Positions 16,747 to 24,868 of a stretch of DNA of 64,000 nucleotides are shown piece by piece. Within the stretch, counting starts at the first letter, position 1. Each line of letters starts with the position of its first letter. The position numbers were made by a program, and so were the translations under genes. This stretch comes from PALSA-1353 sp036267155 (lineage in GTDB: Bacteria; Planctomycetota; Phycisphaerae; Tepidisphaerales; Tepidisphaeraceae). The notes below the pieces were generated by a model. It was not told the DNA's origin. It worked only from the letters and a program-made list of their open reading frames with translations, and did no database searches. Location of the stretch: contig DATAWP010000038.1 of NCBI GenBank assembly GCA_036267155.1, positions 54,395 to 118,394 of the forward strand. The letters run 5' to 3'.

Positions 16747-17723
16747 TGGCTCTGTAGAAAAGCGTTTTTTCGCCTCCTAAGATTCAGCTAACAATGTTAA
16801 CCAGCAAGTCGCCAAGGGATGTGGCGATGGTCGCGCTGGCTGCCGGCAAGGAAGCGTTCAGCGACTACTCCCACATCTACAGCCCCAAAAAGTTCACGCA
16901 GCCGCAATTGTTCGCCTGTCTGGTGCTCAAGGAATTCGAGAAGAAGGACTATCGAGGCATCCGCCAACTCCTGGTCGATTGCCCGGAGCTTCAAGAGGTC
17001 ATCGGGCTGACTTCGGTGCCGCACTACACCACGCTGCAAAAAGCCAGCCGGCGACTGCTCCGGCAGGATCGCGTCCGGGTTTTGCTGGACGACACGGTGC
17101 GTCGCATCCGCCGTCGCAAAAGTCGAGTGCAGCACGCCGCCGTCGACTCATCGGGATTCGACGCCCGTCATGCCAGCCGCTACTTCATCTGGCGTCGCGA
17201 CAATCAAAAAGAGCAGGGAAAGCGGCCTAAAAAGCGAGTCAGCTACCGGCAGTACGGAAAGCTGATGCTGATCGTCTGCTGCGCCACGCATGCGATTCTG
17301 GCTGCCGTCGCCAGCGCCGGGCCGACGCCGGACATCGATCAATTGGACGGCGTTCTCGACGAATTACCACGCTCGCAGACCGTTCTGCGTCTGGTGGCCG
17401 ACGCGGGATTCGATTCGGGTTACAACCATCAGTTGCTGCGTGAAGAGTACGGCATCCGCTCGACGATTCCACCAAAGTATGGCCGGCCTCCAAAGGATCC
17501 GGCGTCGTTGCCGAGGGACAAATATCGCCGGCTGATGAAGACGCGTTTCAACACCAATGCCTACGGCAAGCGGGCGCAGGTCGAGACGGTATTTTCAATG
17601 TTGAAGCGGAATTTGGGCTCGGCCTTGCGTGCCCGGAGTCATTGGGGACGTTGCCGCGATCTGTTTTTGAGAGTGCTGACCCACAACATCGCGATCGCTT
17701 TCATGTGGTTTTCTACAGAGCCA
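16747..17723 (+). mobile_element. intact IS5-like insertion sequence with terminal repeats and target duplication
   Basis: The element has perfect 15-bp inverted ends, TGGCTCTGTAGAAAA at 16747-16761 and its complement at 17709-17723. It is flanked by the 7-bp direct repeat TTGTAAC (16740-16746 and 17724-17730), the target duplication. It is 977 bp long with one transposase gene. It inserted between the divergent serine hydrolase and amrS genes. The intact ends and target repeats suggest a recent insertion. Confidence 0.93.
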
Positions 17724-17729
17724 TTGTAA
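16794..17729 (+). CDS. IS transposase (DDE, IS4/IS5 superfamily)
   Basis: 311 residues. The catalytic triad is visible: Asp in HAAVDSSGFDARHASRYFIW, Asp in LRLVADAGFDSGYN and Glu in AQVETVFSMLKRNLGSALRA. The YKKF-like N-terminal helices and the length agree with IS5-type enzymes. The reading frame continues through the right inverted repeat, giving the final FSTEPL, and its TAA stop (17727-17729) is supplied by the duplicated target sequence and not by the element itself. Confidence 0.92.
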   Translation: MLTSKSPRDVAMVALAAGKEAFSDYSHIYSPKKFTQPQLFACLVLKEFEKKDYRGIRQLLVDCPELQEVIGLTSVPHYTTLQKASRRLLRQDRVRVLLDDTVRRIRRRKSRVQHAAVDSSGFDARHASRYFIWRRDNQKEQGKRPKKRVSYRQYGKLMLIVCCATHAILAAVASAGPTPDIDQLDGVLDELPRSQTVLRLVADAGFDSGYNHQLLREEYGIRSTIPPKYGRPPKDPASLPRDKYRRLMKTRFNTNAYGKRAQVETVFSMLKRNLGSALRARSHWGRCRDLFLRVLTHNIAIAFMWFSTEPL

Positions 17730-17810
17730 CTCCAATGCGGCCTGCATTCGAGCCGAGTCCGCTCGCCGTTGCGCCTCGCAAAGCCTAAAATCCTGATCGG
17801 AGCAAAGATC

Positions 17811-18947
17811 ATGGCTGGGCTGGAAATCCTCGACGAGACCAAGCGTCTGCAATCTCTCAAAGGGATGCTGCACCAGTTCACCGCCCCGGCGGCGGAAGCG
17901 TTGATCCAGCACGAGCCCGAAAACGCCGTCCGCTGCTTCGCCTGCGGGCACCGATGCCTCGTGAAACCGGGCCGCGACGGCGTCTGCCGCGTCCGATTCA
18001 ACGATAACGGCGTCTTGCGCGTTCCCTACGGATACGTCGGCGTCCTCGCCTGCGATCCGATCGAAAAGAAACCGTTCTTCCACTGCATGCCCGGCAGCGA
18101 CGCGCTCACCTTCGGCATGCTCGGCTGTGATTTCCATTGTGGATACTGCCAGAACTGGGTGACCAGCCAGATGCTGCGCGACCCCAAGGCCGCGGCCGGG
18201 CCGAAGCTGACGACTCCCAAACAGTTGGTGGATGTGGCCATCCAACATGGCGCTCCGGTGGTCGCGTCCAGCTACAACGAGCCGCTGATCACCAGCGAAT
18301 GGGCCGTGGACGTTTTCAAGGAAGCCCGCACCCGCGGGTTGAAATGCGCCTACATCTCCAACGGCAACGGCACGTCGCAGGTGCTGGACTTTCTGCGTCC
18401 CCACGTCGATGCGTACAAGGTTGATCTCAAGACGTTCAATCCCCAACACTACCGCCAGCTCGGAGGCGTCCTGGAGAACGTCACCGCCACCATCGGCATG
18501 TTGAAGGAGCGATCCTTCTGGGTCGAGATCGTGACGCTTGTCGTTCCCGGCTTCAGCGACGATCCCGATGAACTCAAACGCATGGCCGATTTTCTGGTCT
18601 CGGTCGATCCGCTGATGCCCTGGCACGTCACTGCATTTCATCCCGATTACAAGATGACCGACGGCTATCGCCGCACGACGGCCGACGACCTGATGCGCAT
18701 CGTCGAGTACGGCCGGCAAGCCGGCATCCGGTACATCTATCCCGGCAACCTTCCGGGCCAGGTCGGCGAGTGGGAGAATACTCATTGCCATAACTGCGGC
18801 TCGACGCTCATCCGCCGCTGGGGTTTTCTGGTCCAGGAAAACCGCATCGGCCCCGACGGCAAATGTCCCGATTGTTCAACGATCATTCCCGGCATCTGGG
18901 GCAAAGCCAGCGGGCACGGTGACGGGCGCGTGCGGCCGCTGGCGTAA
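17811..18947 (+). CDS. amrS: AmmeMemoRadiSam system radical SAM enzyme
   Basis: 378 residues. The radical SAM cluster motif is CDFHCGYC near residue 109, preceded by an N-terminal cysteine-rich knuckle (CFACGHRC...GVCRVR) and followed by YNEPLITSEW, typical of AmrS. A C-terminal zinc ribbon (CHNCGS...CPDC) is present. AmrS is normally encoded with AMMECR1 and Memo proteins, and its substrate is not known to me. Neither partner is in this window. I chose the ATG at 17811 with GGAG before it. The IS ends 87 bp upstream. Confidence 0.88.
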   Translation: MAGLEILDETKRLQSLKGMLHQFTAPAAEALIQHEPENAVRCFACGHRCLVKPGRDGVCRVRFNDNGVLRVPYGYVGVLACDPIEKKPFFHCMPGSDALTFGMLGCDFHCGYCQNWVTSQMLRDPKAAAGPKLTTPKQLVDVAIQHGAPVVASSYNEPLITSEWAVDVFKEARTRGLKCAYISNGNGTSQVLDFLRPHVDAYKVDLKTFNPQHYRQLGGVLENVTATIGMLKERSFWVEIVTLVVPGFSDDPDELKRMADFLVSVDPLMPWHVTAFHPDYKMTDGYRRTTADDLMRIVEYGRQAGIRYIYPGNLPGQVGEWENTHCHNCGSTLIRRWGFLVQENRIGPDGKCPDCSTIIPGIWGKASGHGDGRVRPLA

Positions 18948-19199
18948 ACCACCCCCGCAGCGGACGCGCTAGACACCATAGACAGTTTTTCGAGCTTAAC
19001 TTAGTTAATGCTAACTATTTTTCTGACATCACAATCTTGAATTACGATGTTTACAAACGCGACGCGATTTTCTCGACGTGAGCCGCTCTGGAAAGTGTCC
19101 CATTTGTCGCAATATTGCCTTTATGGAATTTTTGACTTAGCATTTGTTTGCAGTTTGTTAGGATATTTTCCCGCAAATCGCTATGGAAAGTGAGGTCTC

Positions 19200-19331
19200 A
19201 TGTCGAAGGCTGGGTCAGATACGATGGACGTTCAAATCGAAATGGAACAGGCCCGCAAGCGGCGAAAGATCGCCCTCAAGCGTGAAGCCGCCCGCCTGCA
19301 AATCGATGAAATGACGGCGGAGATCGGATGA
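19200..19331 (+). CDS. Small hypothetical protein, 43 residues
   Basis: The ATG at 19200 follows a good GTGAGG ribosome-binding site. The product (MSKAGSDTMDVQIEMEQARK, then a charged helix RRKIALKREAARLQIDEMTA) is predicted to be one long charged helix, perhaps a coiled coil. No family is recognised. It lies in an AT-richer stretch after amrS, convergent with the HigA-like gene. Confidence 0.4.
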   Translation: MSKAGSDTMDVQIEMEQARKRRKIALKREAARLQIDEMTAEIG

Positions 19332-19360
19332 TGATCAAACTCGGTCGAGGTAGGGCTGGC

Positions 19361-19404
19361 GCTGAATGCGGCTGACGCTGAATGCGGCTGACGCTGAATG
19401 CGGC
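19361..19404 (+). repeat. 16-bp tandem repeat, 2.75 copies
   Basis: The unit GCTGAATGCGGCTGAC is present at 19361-19376 and 19377-19392, and partly at 19393-19404, with no mismatch. It lies just past the 3' end of the HigA-like gene. Confidence 0.85.
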
Positions 19405-19413
19405 TTCGCTTCA

Positions 19414-19764
19414 TCAAACAAGTTGTAGCTCTCGGGCATTTTTTGTTGGTCGCGCGCGGCCATCGAATTGTCTGATCCGTACGTTTCTGTTGGGAAATCT
19501 GGCGATGATATGAACTTCCCCGCCCAATGCTTCAATGATCTTTTTGAGCGTAGAGATTTGCATATCACCCTGATTCTCCAATTTGGAAAGCGACGGCTGC
19601 TTGATGCCAAGCTGCCTGGCCAGTTCGCCCTGGCTCTTGCCCGCCAGCTTGCGAATCTCTGACAGCAGCAATTCAAGCAGCAATTCCTTGGTCCGGCGAT
19701 CCGCGCGGGCGCGGGATTTGGCGCTCATCACGCGGTTGGCAAGCTCATCAAAAGATTTGGCCAT
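19414..19764 (-). CDS. XRE-family antitoxin (HigA-like)
   Basis: 116 residues from the ATG at 19764. A helix-turn-helix domain occupies the middle: IRKLAGKSQGELARQLGIKQ followed by PSLSKLENQGDMQISTLKKI. The N-terminal helix SFDELANRVMSAKSRARADR is a common feature of antitoxins paired with HigB2/Gp49-like toxins. It starts one base after the toxin stop, so the order is toxin then antitoxin, as in higBA. It probably represses the promoter at 20150-20178. Confidence 0.82.
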   Translation of the reverse strand: MAKSFDELANRVMSAKSRARADRRTKELLLELLLSEIRKLAGKSQGELARQLGIKQPSLSKLENQGDMQISTLKKIIEALGGEVHIIARFPNRNVRIRQFDGRARPTKNARELQLV

Positions 19765-19765
19765 A

Positions 19766-20143
19766 TTATTTACCTTTGTCTTTCTGGTTTTTTCGCTTTT
19801 TGATCTTCTCCAAATGCAATCCATATAACTTGTCGGCTTTGGCAATCAGTTGCTTATAGAATCGCTTTTCACTGATGCCGGACTTATCGCCCCCGGTTAG
19901 CAGAATCGCGGTCCGCAGTGGATCGAACGCGAAAGCGGCCCGAAGCACCGCTTCGGCCGTGCCTGCTCGAAGCTCTTTCATGTTCGCATAATCCGATCCA
20001 TTGAGCGTATCCGCATGGGGCCGTTTAAGCTGCGGACCCACGACTTTCAGCAGGCCGATCACCGCGTAAATTTCTTCCTGCTCCGTTTCATCCAGGCTGT
20101 CGAATCATTCATCAAAGTCTTCGGTCGTTTCAACGGGCCACAC
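19766..20143 (-). pseudogene. HigB/RelE-like toxin with an in-frame nonsense codon
   Basis: Reading from the GTG at 20143 gives MWPVETTEDFDE, then TGA, then FDSLDETEQEEIYAVIGLL and the rest of a Gp49/HigB2-type ribonuclease toxin to 19766. Relatives begin MWxVETTDEFDEWF, so the TGA (20105-20107) most likely replaces a Trp TGG by one base change. Without the stop the product would be about 125 residues. Translation could restart at a GTG at 20062 but would lack the first 27 residues. TGA is used as a stop elsewhere in the window, so recoding is unlikely. The antitoxin downstream is intact. Confidence 0.8.
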
Positions 20144-20149
20144 GAACGA

Positions 20150-20178
20150 ATTATAGCTTATGGGCTATGGTCCGTCAA
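20150..20178 (-). promoter_or_regulatory. sigma-70-type promoter and operator of the HigBA-like module
   Basis: On the minus strand TTGACG (20173-20178) and TATAAT (20150-20155) are 17 bp apart, a near-consensus promoter. The inverted repeat ATAGC/GCTAT (20153-20157, 20164-20168) overlaps the -10. The GTG start lies only six bases after the -10, so the transcript should be leaderless. Confidence 0.75.
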
Positions 20179-20185
20179 CTTGCAA

Positions 20186-20638
20186 TTATGATGATCGGGA
20201 CAGATTTCGACGGACCTGGTCAGCCCATGAACTTTTGATCCACGCCAAGTCATCGCAGGGATACACCCGGCTGCAAGGCCATTTCGCATCCTTGAGCGCG
20301 AAAAACATGCCGGTGGCGCAGCGGTCGTTGGAACTGTGAACGATCACCGGGCATGTCGGCGGGACCGATGCCAGAAAATCCGCCACCTGCCGTCCAGTGC
20401 CATAATCAGTGGACGTGCCGGCGACATCTCGAAGCGGAAGGTCATGATCCAAAGAAATGAGCGCGACATCAGCAAGATGCTGGCCCAGCCACGAGATCAT
20501 TGCCGGCGCGCTATCGAAAAAGACCAGCTTGATGGCGGGCAATAATTCCACCATACATTCGCGCATTGCGGCAATGCGGTTGACATCATCTTCGAGAATT
20601 GAACATTCGCCACGACGATATACTACCACACCAAACAT
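20186..20638 (-). CDS. Receiver-like (cREC-type) hypothetical protein
   Basis: 150 residues from the ATG at 20638 (a GTG at 20647 is also possible). The order ILEDDVNRIAAMRECM (acidic pair after the first strand), VALISLDHDLPLRD, YGTGRQVADFLASVPPTCP and VIVHSSNDRCATGM resembles the receiver-like fold of the cyclic-phosphate processing (cREC) family, with ISLDHDL as the most characteristic part. The family function is poorly known and has been linked to RNA end processing or signalling. Its 3' end lies next to the toxin promoter. Confidence 0.5.
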   Translation of the reverse strand: MFGVVVYRRGECSILEDDVNRIAAMRECMVELLPAIKLVFFDSAPAMISWLGQHLADVALISLDHDLPLRDVAGTSTDYGTGRQVADFLASVPPTCPVIVHSSNDRCATGMFFALKDAKWPCSRVYPCDDLAWIKSSWADQVRRNLSRSS

Positions 20639-20816
20639 CTGCCTCACCGCTCCACACCGAATTCCCGCTCAATGACTCGATGTATAGTATGCAAAACTAT
20701 TCTGTGGCGGCGATAGAGAATTTCCCAAATATTGGCGGTCACGGCGCGGCGCTATTCCAGCATTGCAAGCGTGCGAAGAAATCGCGAACTCAACCACCTC
20801 CGTTATAATCCCGGCC

Positions 20817-22943
20817 ATGGACAGCGATCGCGCATCGGCCTCCCAGGGCTTTGCCGGCTCTCGGCTCTTCGCGTTTTCGTTCATGGCGCTGTTTCTCGAA
20901 CTGATGATGATCCGCTGGACGCCGGCGGCTGTTGATTTCGTGGCTTATTACAGCAACCTGATGCTCATCAGCTCGTTCCTGGGGCTGGGCCTGGGAGCGA
21001 TGCTGGCCCGGCGAAAGTTCGGGCTGATTGCCCTGTTTCCGGCGGTGCTGGCGCTGAACGTTGAAACGATGGCGGTTTTCCATCAGGCGCTCAGCACCCC
21101 CACCGTCGCAGCCGAAGCGCGATTCTTGCAGTATTCAACTGCGCTGACGAACTATCTCACGCTGCTCGGGATATTCGTCGGCAACACGATCGTCTTCGTC
21201 CCGCTGGGACAGGAAATCGGCCGGCTGTTCGGGCTGCAGCCGCCGCTGCGGGCGTATGCGTTCGATCTGGGCGGGAGCATCTGCGGCACCATCGTCTTCG
21301 GGATTTTCTCGATCTATCACTTTTCGCCGGTCATCGGAATCGCCATCGTCGCGGCGATTTATCTCATTGTCGTGCATGGCCGGCAGCGGTGGTTCAACCT
21401 GCCGATTCTGGCGATCGTCATCGTTGCGATTCGATTCCCGACCGATCCGGCGGCGGTCTGGTCGCCGTATTATTACATCACGGTTCATCAGGCCGAGAGC
21501 AGTCAATCGACGCTGGATGCGCCGCCGAACCTGCGCACGATGATGGATCCGCCGATGTACGACGTGGTGGTGAACACCAATTTCTACCAGTTTCACGGAA
21601 CGCTGAATCCGCGGCGATACACGCCTGGATCGATTCGCGGCCAGAACATGGCGAAACTGCGCAACCAATACATGCTGCCTTACGCGTTGCATCCTGAGTG
21701 TGAGAACGTCTGCGTCGTTGGCGCGGGCGGAGGGCCGGATGTGGAAGCCGCCCTGATGGCGGGGGCGAAATCCGTGGACGCGGTGGAGATCGATCCGGTA
21801 TTGAAAAATCTTTCCCACCATTTCAGCGCCGCGGATATCTATTCCGATCCCAGGGTTCACGCGCGGATCGAAGATGGTCGGGCATTTATGCAATCCGACC
21901 AAAAGAAGTACGACATGATTCTCTTCGGGCTGCTCGATTCGCAGGCATTATTCAGTTATTCGAGCAACATCCGGCTCGACGGATTTATTTACACGGTCCA
22001 AAGCATGCGGCGGGCGTATTCGCGGCTGGAGCCGGATGGAACGCTGAATATCTCGTTTTTCGCGGCCAAGCCGTGGATAGTGGACAAGCTGAAGGTCATG
22101 CTGCACGAGGCGACGGGCCGCTGGCCGATCGTTTACCACGACATCGCGGTGAATGTCATGGTTGTTCCGCGCGGCGAGGCGCCGATCGCTCCGTCGAAGA
22201 TCGGGAGATTTACCCGCGATGATGCGCCGGCCGCGGTGATCGATCCGCCGACCGACGACTGGCCGTATCTGTATCTCTCCCACCGCACCATTCCGGCGGA
22301 TTATCTCGCGGTGATCGGAACGCTGATTCTCCTTTCGATCGGGGCGGTCATCGCCCTGAGACTTGGCGGAAGGCGGCTGCGGGACGCTCCAACGGGATTC
22401 ACCGAGGGGCATTTCTTTTTCCTGGGCTTTGGTTTTCTGCTGCTGGAAACCAAGAGCATCGGCGATTGCTCGCTGTATTTCGGAACGACGTGGCTGGTCA
22501 CGATGATCGTCGTGACCGGCGTGTTGCTGATGGTTCTGGCGGCCAATCTGCTGGCGATGCGCATGCGGCGTGCGCCGCTGATGCTGTATATCCCGCTATT
22601 GGCGTCGCTGGCGGGGTTGTACGTGATTCCGCGGGACCAGATTCTGGCGTTGCCGTGGCTCGCGCGGTTGGGGTGGGCGCTGTTTTGCGTGCCGCTGCCG
22701 ATCTTCTTCGCCGGGCTGATCTTTTCCGTAACGTTCCGGGAGGGGAAGGACCCAGCGTCGCTTCTGGGAGCTAATCTGATCGGAGCAACCATCGGCGGGT
22801 TCTGCGAGTATCTGGGAATGGCGATCGGCGTTCATGCGCTGATGTTGATCGTCATGGCGGCGTATGCGGCCAGCTTGATGTGCCGTGCCGTTGGCGCCCG
22901 GCGGTTCAACACGGCGAGGGCGCCGGATCTTGTTTCGGCGTAG
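20817..22943 (+). CDS. Membrane spermidine-synthase-like methyltransferase-fold protein
   Basis: 708 residues. The first 240 residues are about seven membrane helices, residues 280-470 form a soluble spermidine-synthase-like domain (VCVVGAGGGPDVEAALMAGA, VDAVEIDPVL, ARIEDGRAFM, YDMILFGLLDSQ), and the last 200 are membrane helices again. Such fusions are common in soil bacteria; polyamine synthesis is not proven for them. I chose the ATG at 20817. A TATAAT box (20804-20809) lies seven bases upstream, so this transcript too may be leaderless; I see no good -35. Confidence 0.7.
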   Translation: MDSDRASASQGFAGSRLFAFSFMALFLELMMIRWTPAAVDFVAYYSNLMLISSFLGLGLGAMLARRKFGLIALFPAVLALNVETMAVFHQALSTPTVAAEARFLQYSTALTNYLTLLGIFVGNTIVFVPLGQEIGRLFGLQPPLRAYAFDLGGSICGTIVFGIFSIYHFSPVIGIAIVAAIYLIVVHGRQRWFNLPILAIVIVAIRFPTDPAAVWSPYYYITVHQAESSQSTLDAPPNLRTMMDPPMYDVVVNTNFYQFHGTLNPRRYTPGSIRGQNMAKLRNQYMLPYALHPECENVCVVGAGGGPDVEAALMAGAKSVDAVEIDPVLKNLSHHFSAADIYSDPRVHARIEDGRAFMQSDQKKYDMILFGLLDSQALFSYSSNIRLDGFIYTVQSMRRAYSRLEPDGTLNISFFAAKPWIVDKLKVMLHEATGRWPIVYHDIAVNVMVVPRGEAPIAPSKIGRFTRDDAPAAVIDPPTDDWPYLYLSHRTIPADYLAVIGTLILLSIGAVIALRLGGRRLRDAPTGFTEGHFFFLGFGFLLLETKSIGDCSLYFGTTWLVTMIVVTGVLLMVLAANLLAMRMRRAPLMLYIPLLASLAGLYVIPRDQILALPWLARLGWALFCVPLPIFFAGLIFSVTFREGKDPASLLGANLIGATIGGFCEYLGMAIGVHALMLIVMAAYAASLMCRAVGARRFNTARAPDLVSA

Positions 22944-22971
22944 GCGCATGGGCGCCGTTCGCCGCGGAACA

Positions 22972-22996
22972 CGGTCCGCAAGCGGACCGGCTAAAA
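22972..22996 (+). repeat. palindrome, GGCTAAA family
   Basis: CGGTCCGC and GCGGACCG arms around AA are followed by GCTAAAA, so the unit ends with the shared GGCTAAA boundary. It lies after the spermidine-synthase-like gene. Confidence 0.6.
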
Positions 22997-23125
22997 AATG
23001 CTTCGCGCTAAATTCGGGCGCTCTACCCGGCGTTGTGGCGTTGTGGCGCAATCGATTTAAACTTGCCTCTTTCGCCGCCTCGATTTACGATCCATATCTC
23101 GACATCGCTGGCGAGGAGACTGTTC

Positions 23126-24328
23126 ATGATTCGACGGTGGTGGCTCGGCATTGCGGCAGTATGTCTGCTGACCTCGGGATTGCTCGCGAAACAGGGAACC
23201 CTCTCGACCCGGGACGGCCGGCGGATTCAGGGCGACATTCAACGGGGCCCCGACGGAAAGTCTTATAACGTCACTCTGCACGGAGTCACGGTCACCGTCA
23301 ACGACGACAACGTCGCTTCCATCGCTTATCCCAAGGATGCGGCGGATGAGTTTCGCCGGCGGCTGGCCAGCCTTGATCCGAACGACATCAAGGGGCGGAT
23401 CGATCTGAGCCGCTGGGCATTGACGCAGCGCGAGTACGATCTGGCCGCCGACGCCGCCAGGGACGTTCAGCGGATCGATCCGCACGATCCGGATGCCGCC
23501 ATTCTTCTGGACACCATTGCCAGTGAACGGGCCCTGGACACGAAGCTGAACACGCAGGCCAATGCGTCAACCGAGCCGAGCCCGCAGGGCGCGGCGCCCG
23601 CTGAATCGGCATCCACCCCCACGGTCGGAAAATATCTCCGGATGGCTGATGTTCAAACCATCCGGCGGCATGAGCTTCTTCCCGACGAACAGGCCCGGAT
23701 CGATTTCAACAACAACGTTCGCAACCGTTATCTGGCTCTGACCGGCGCCGACCCGGCGACTTTTAACGGCGAAACCCCGGTGCAGCAGGCGCTGGATATC
23801 GTTCAAACCGGCAACGAACAGCTGGTGCGGAATGTGATGGTGATTTCCGATCCTACGGTGATGCTCGAATTCCGCACGCGCATTCAGCCGAGAATTCTCG
23901 CCGGCTGCGCCGCCGCCGGCTGCCATGGCAGCACCGGGTCCGGCGGATTCTTTCTTTATCCCGACGCGGACAAAACGCTGGTGGCCTACACCAATTTCTA
24001 CATTCTCCAGGAGACCAGCCGCAAGATTCAGGGCGGCGACATGTTCGGGAATGGACCGGTCACTCGCCCGATGTTCGACCGCCTGCATACCGCCTCGTCG
24101 CTGATCCTACAGTTCGGCCTGCCCCGGCTGCTGGCGGTCATGCCCCATCCCGACGTCCACGATTTCAAGCCGATGTTTCGCAATGAACAGGACCCCAGCT
24201 ATACCGAAATGTCCGATTGGATCAGCTCTCTGAACCCGATTGTTCCGGATTACCGGATCAAATTCAATATTCCCACCGGCAAGCCGGCAAACCAGCCGGC
24301 CGCCGCAACTGCTCCGAACCCAGGCTGA
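23126..24328 (+). CDS. Exported cytochrome-like protein with a CX4CH motif
   Basis: 400 residues from the ATG at 23126, with GAGGAG upstream. A signal peptide (WWLGIAAVCLLTSGLLAK) is followed by a region with RDGRRIQGDIQRGPDGKSYN and helical repeats. The motif CAAAGCHGS at residues 261-269 is a heme-binding type, but with four residues between the cysteines instead of two. Many planctomycete proteins have such CHG motifs in extracellular domains. Heme binding is likely but not proven. The next gene starts five bases later. Confidence 0.6.
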   Translation: MIRRWWLGIAAVCLLTSGLLAKQGTLSTRDGRRIQGDIQRGPDGKSYNVTLHGVTVTVNDDNVASIAYPKDAADEFRRRLASLDPNDIKGRIDLSRWALTQREYDLAADAARDVQRIDPHDPDAAILLDTIASERALDTKLNTQANASTEPSPQGAAPAESASTPTVGKYLRMADVQTIRRHELLPDEQARIDFNNNVRNRYLALTGADPATFNGETPVQQALDIVQTGNEQLVRNVMVISDPTVMLEFRTRIQPRILAGCAAAGCHGSTGSGGFFLYPDADKTLVAYTNFYILQETSRKIQGGDMFGNGPVTRPMFDRLHTASSLILQFGLPRLLAVMPHPDVHDFKPMFRNEQDPSYTEMSDWISSLNPIVPDYRIKFNIPTGKPANQPAAATAPNPG

Positions 24329-24332
24329 TATC

Positions 24333-24800
24333 GTGTCGCCACAACTGTATTTGATTTTGGTTCTTGCGATTCTAATGGTCATCGTCTGCCAAGGGGCGGT
24401 GGGCGGATATCTTTGCCGCCGACGGCTGAGCGCCTTGGCTCATCAATGGAACATGCACTTCGCCTCCGGGGACCGGCTTCACCTCGCGGAGCGCACCGCC
24501 GGGAACTTTCCCATCCCCGGCGCCGCCAGCATCCGCGTCCGCGACCTCTTCTTCCGCACGGAGGAGAGCCGGCACCAGTATCTGTTCACCGTCGATTACA
24601 CGGTTGGCGTGATCCGCGGGAAAGTCGGCCGATCCTGCGTCGCCGGATTTCAGGAGCCCATCTCCCGCGGCAACCGAAGCAACCCGTCGGCCCCGGAACT
24701 TATTGTCGCACCCAGAAATCTGGCGCTGTACGCGGCGTATCAGCACGTGCTGGAACAACTTGGAGAGCAGTGCAAGTTACCAGTTGCAGGTACAAGTTGA
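24333..24800 (+). CDS. Hypothetical membrane-anchored protein
   Basis: 155 residues from the GTG at 24333, four bases after the cytochrome-like gene, so translational coupling is likely. One N-terminal membrane helix (LYLILVLAILMVIVCQGAVG) is followed by a charged cytoplasmic part (LFFRTEESRHQYLFTVDYTV). The last codons (CKLPVAGTS) lie in the AAGT repeat at 24771-24839, so the C-terminus appears to come from that repeat. No family is recognised. Confidence 0.5.
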   Translation: MSPQLYLILVLAILMVIVCQGAVGGYLCRRRLSALAHQWNMHFASGDRLHLAERTAGNFPIPGAASIRVRDLFFRTEESRHQYLFTVDYTVGVIRGKVGRSCVAGFQEPISRGNRSNPSAPELIVAPRNLALYAAYQHVLEQLGEQCKLPVAGTS

Positions 24801-24839
24801 ATGGCCGACTTGCCACTTGTACTTCCCACTTGCACTTCC
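24771..24839. repeat. AAGT-type degenerate repeat with inverted halves
   Basis: Units such as GCAAGTTAC, GTACAAGTTG and, in inverse form, ACTTGTACTTCCCACTTGCACTT. Related copies are at 32436-32538 and 48421-48495. The left part is translated as the end of the preceding gene. Confidence 0.7.
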
Positions 24840-24868
24840 GCCATATTTTGTCATCCTGATTTACCTCA

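Noticed and set aside
17595..18791. A 398-codon minus-strand frame opposite the transposase end and amrS
   Set aside because: amrS has a clear radical SAM motif and codon use; the opposite frame has no recognisable features.
19361..19404. CRISPR-like repeat
   Set aside because: The 16-bp units are contiguous, with no spacers.
20105..20107. TGA as Trp or selenocysteine in the toxin
   Set aside because: Other genes here end with TGA, no SECIS-like hairpin is visible, and a single base change explains it better.
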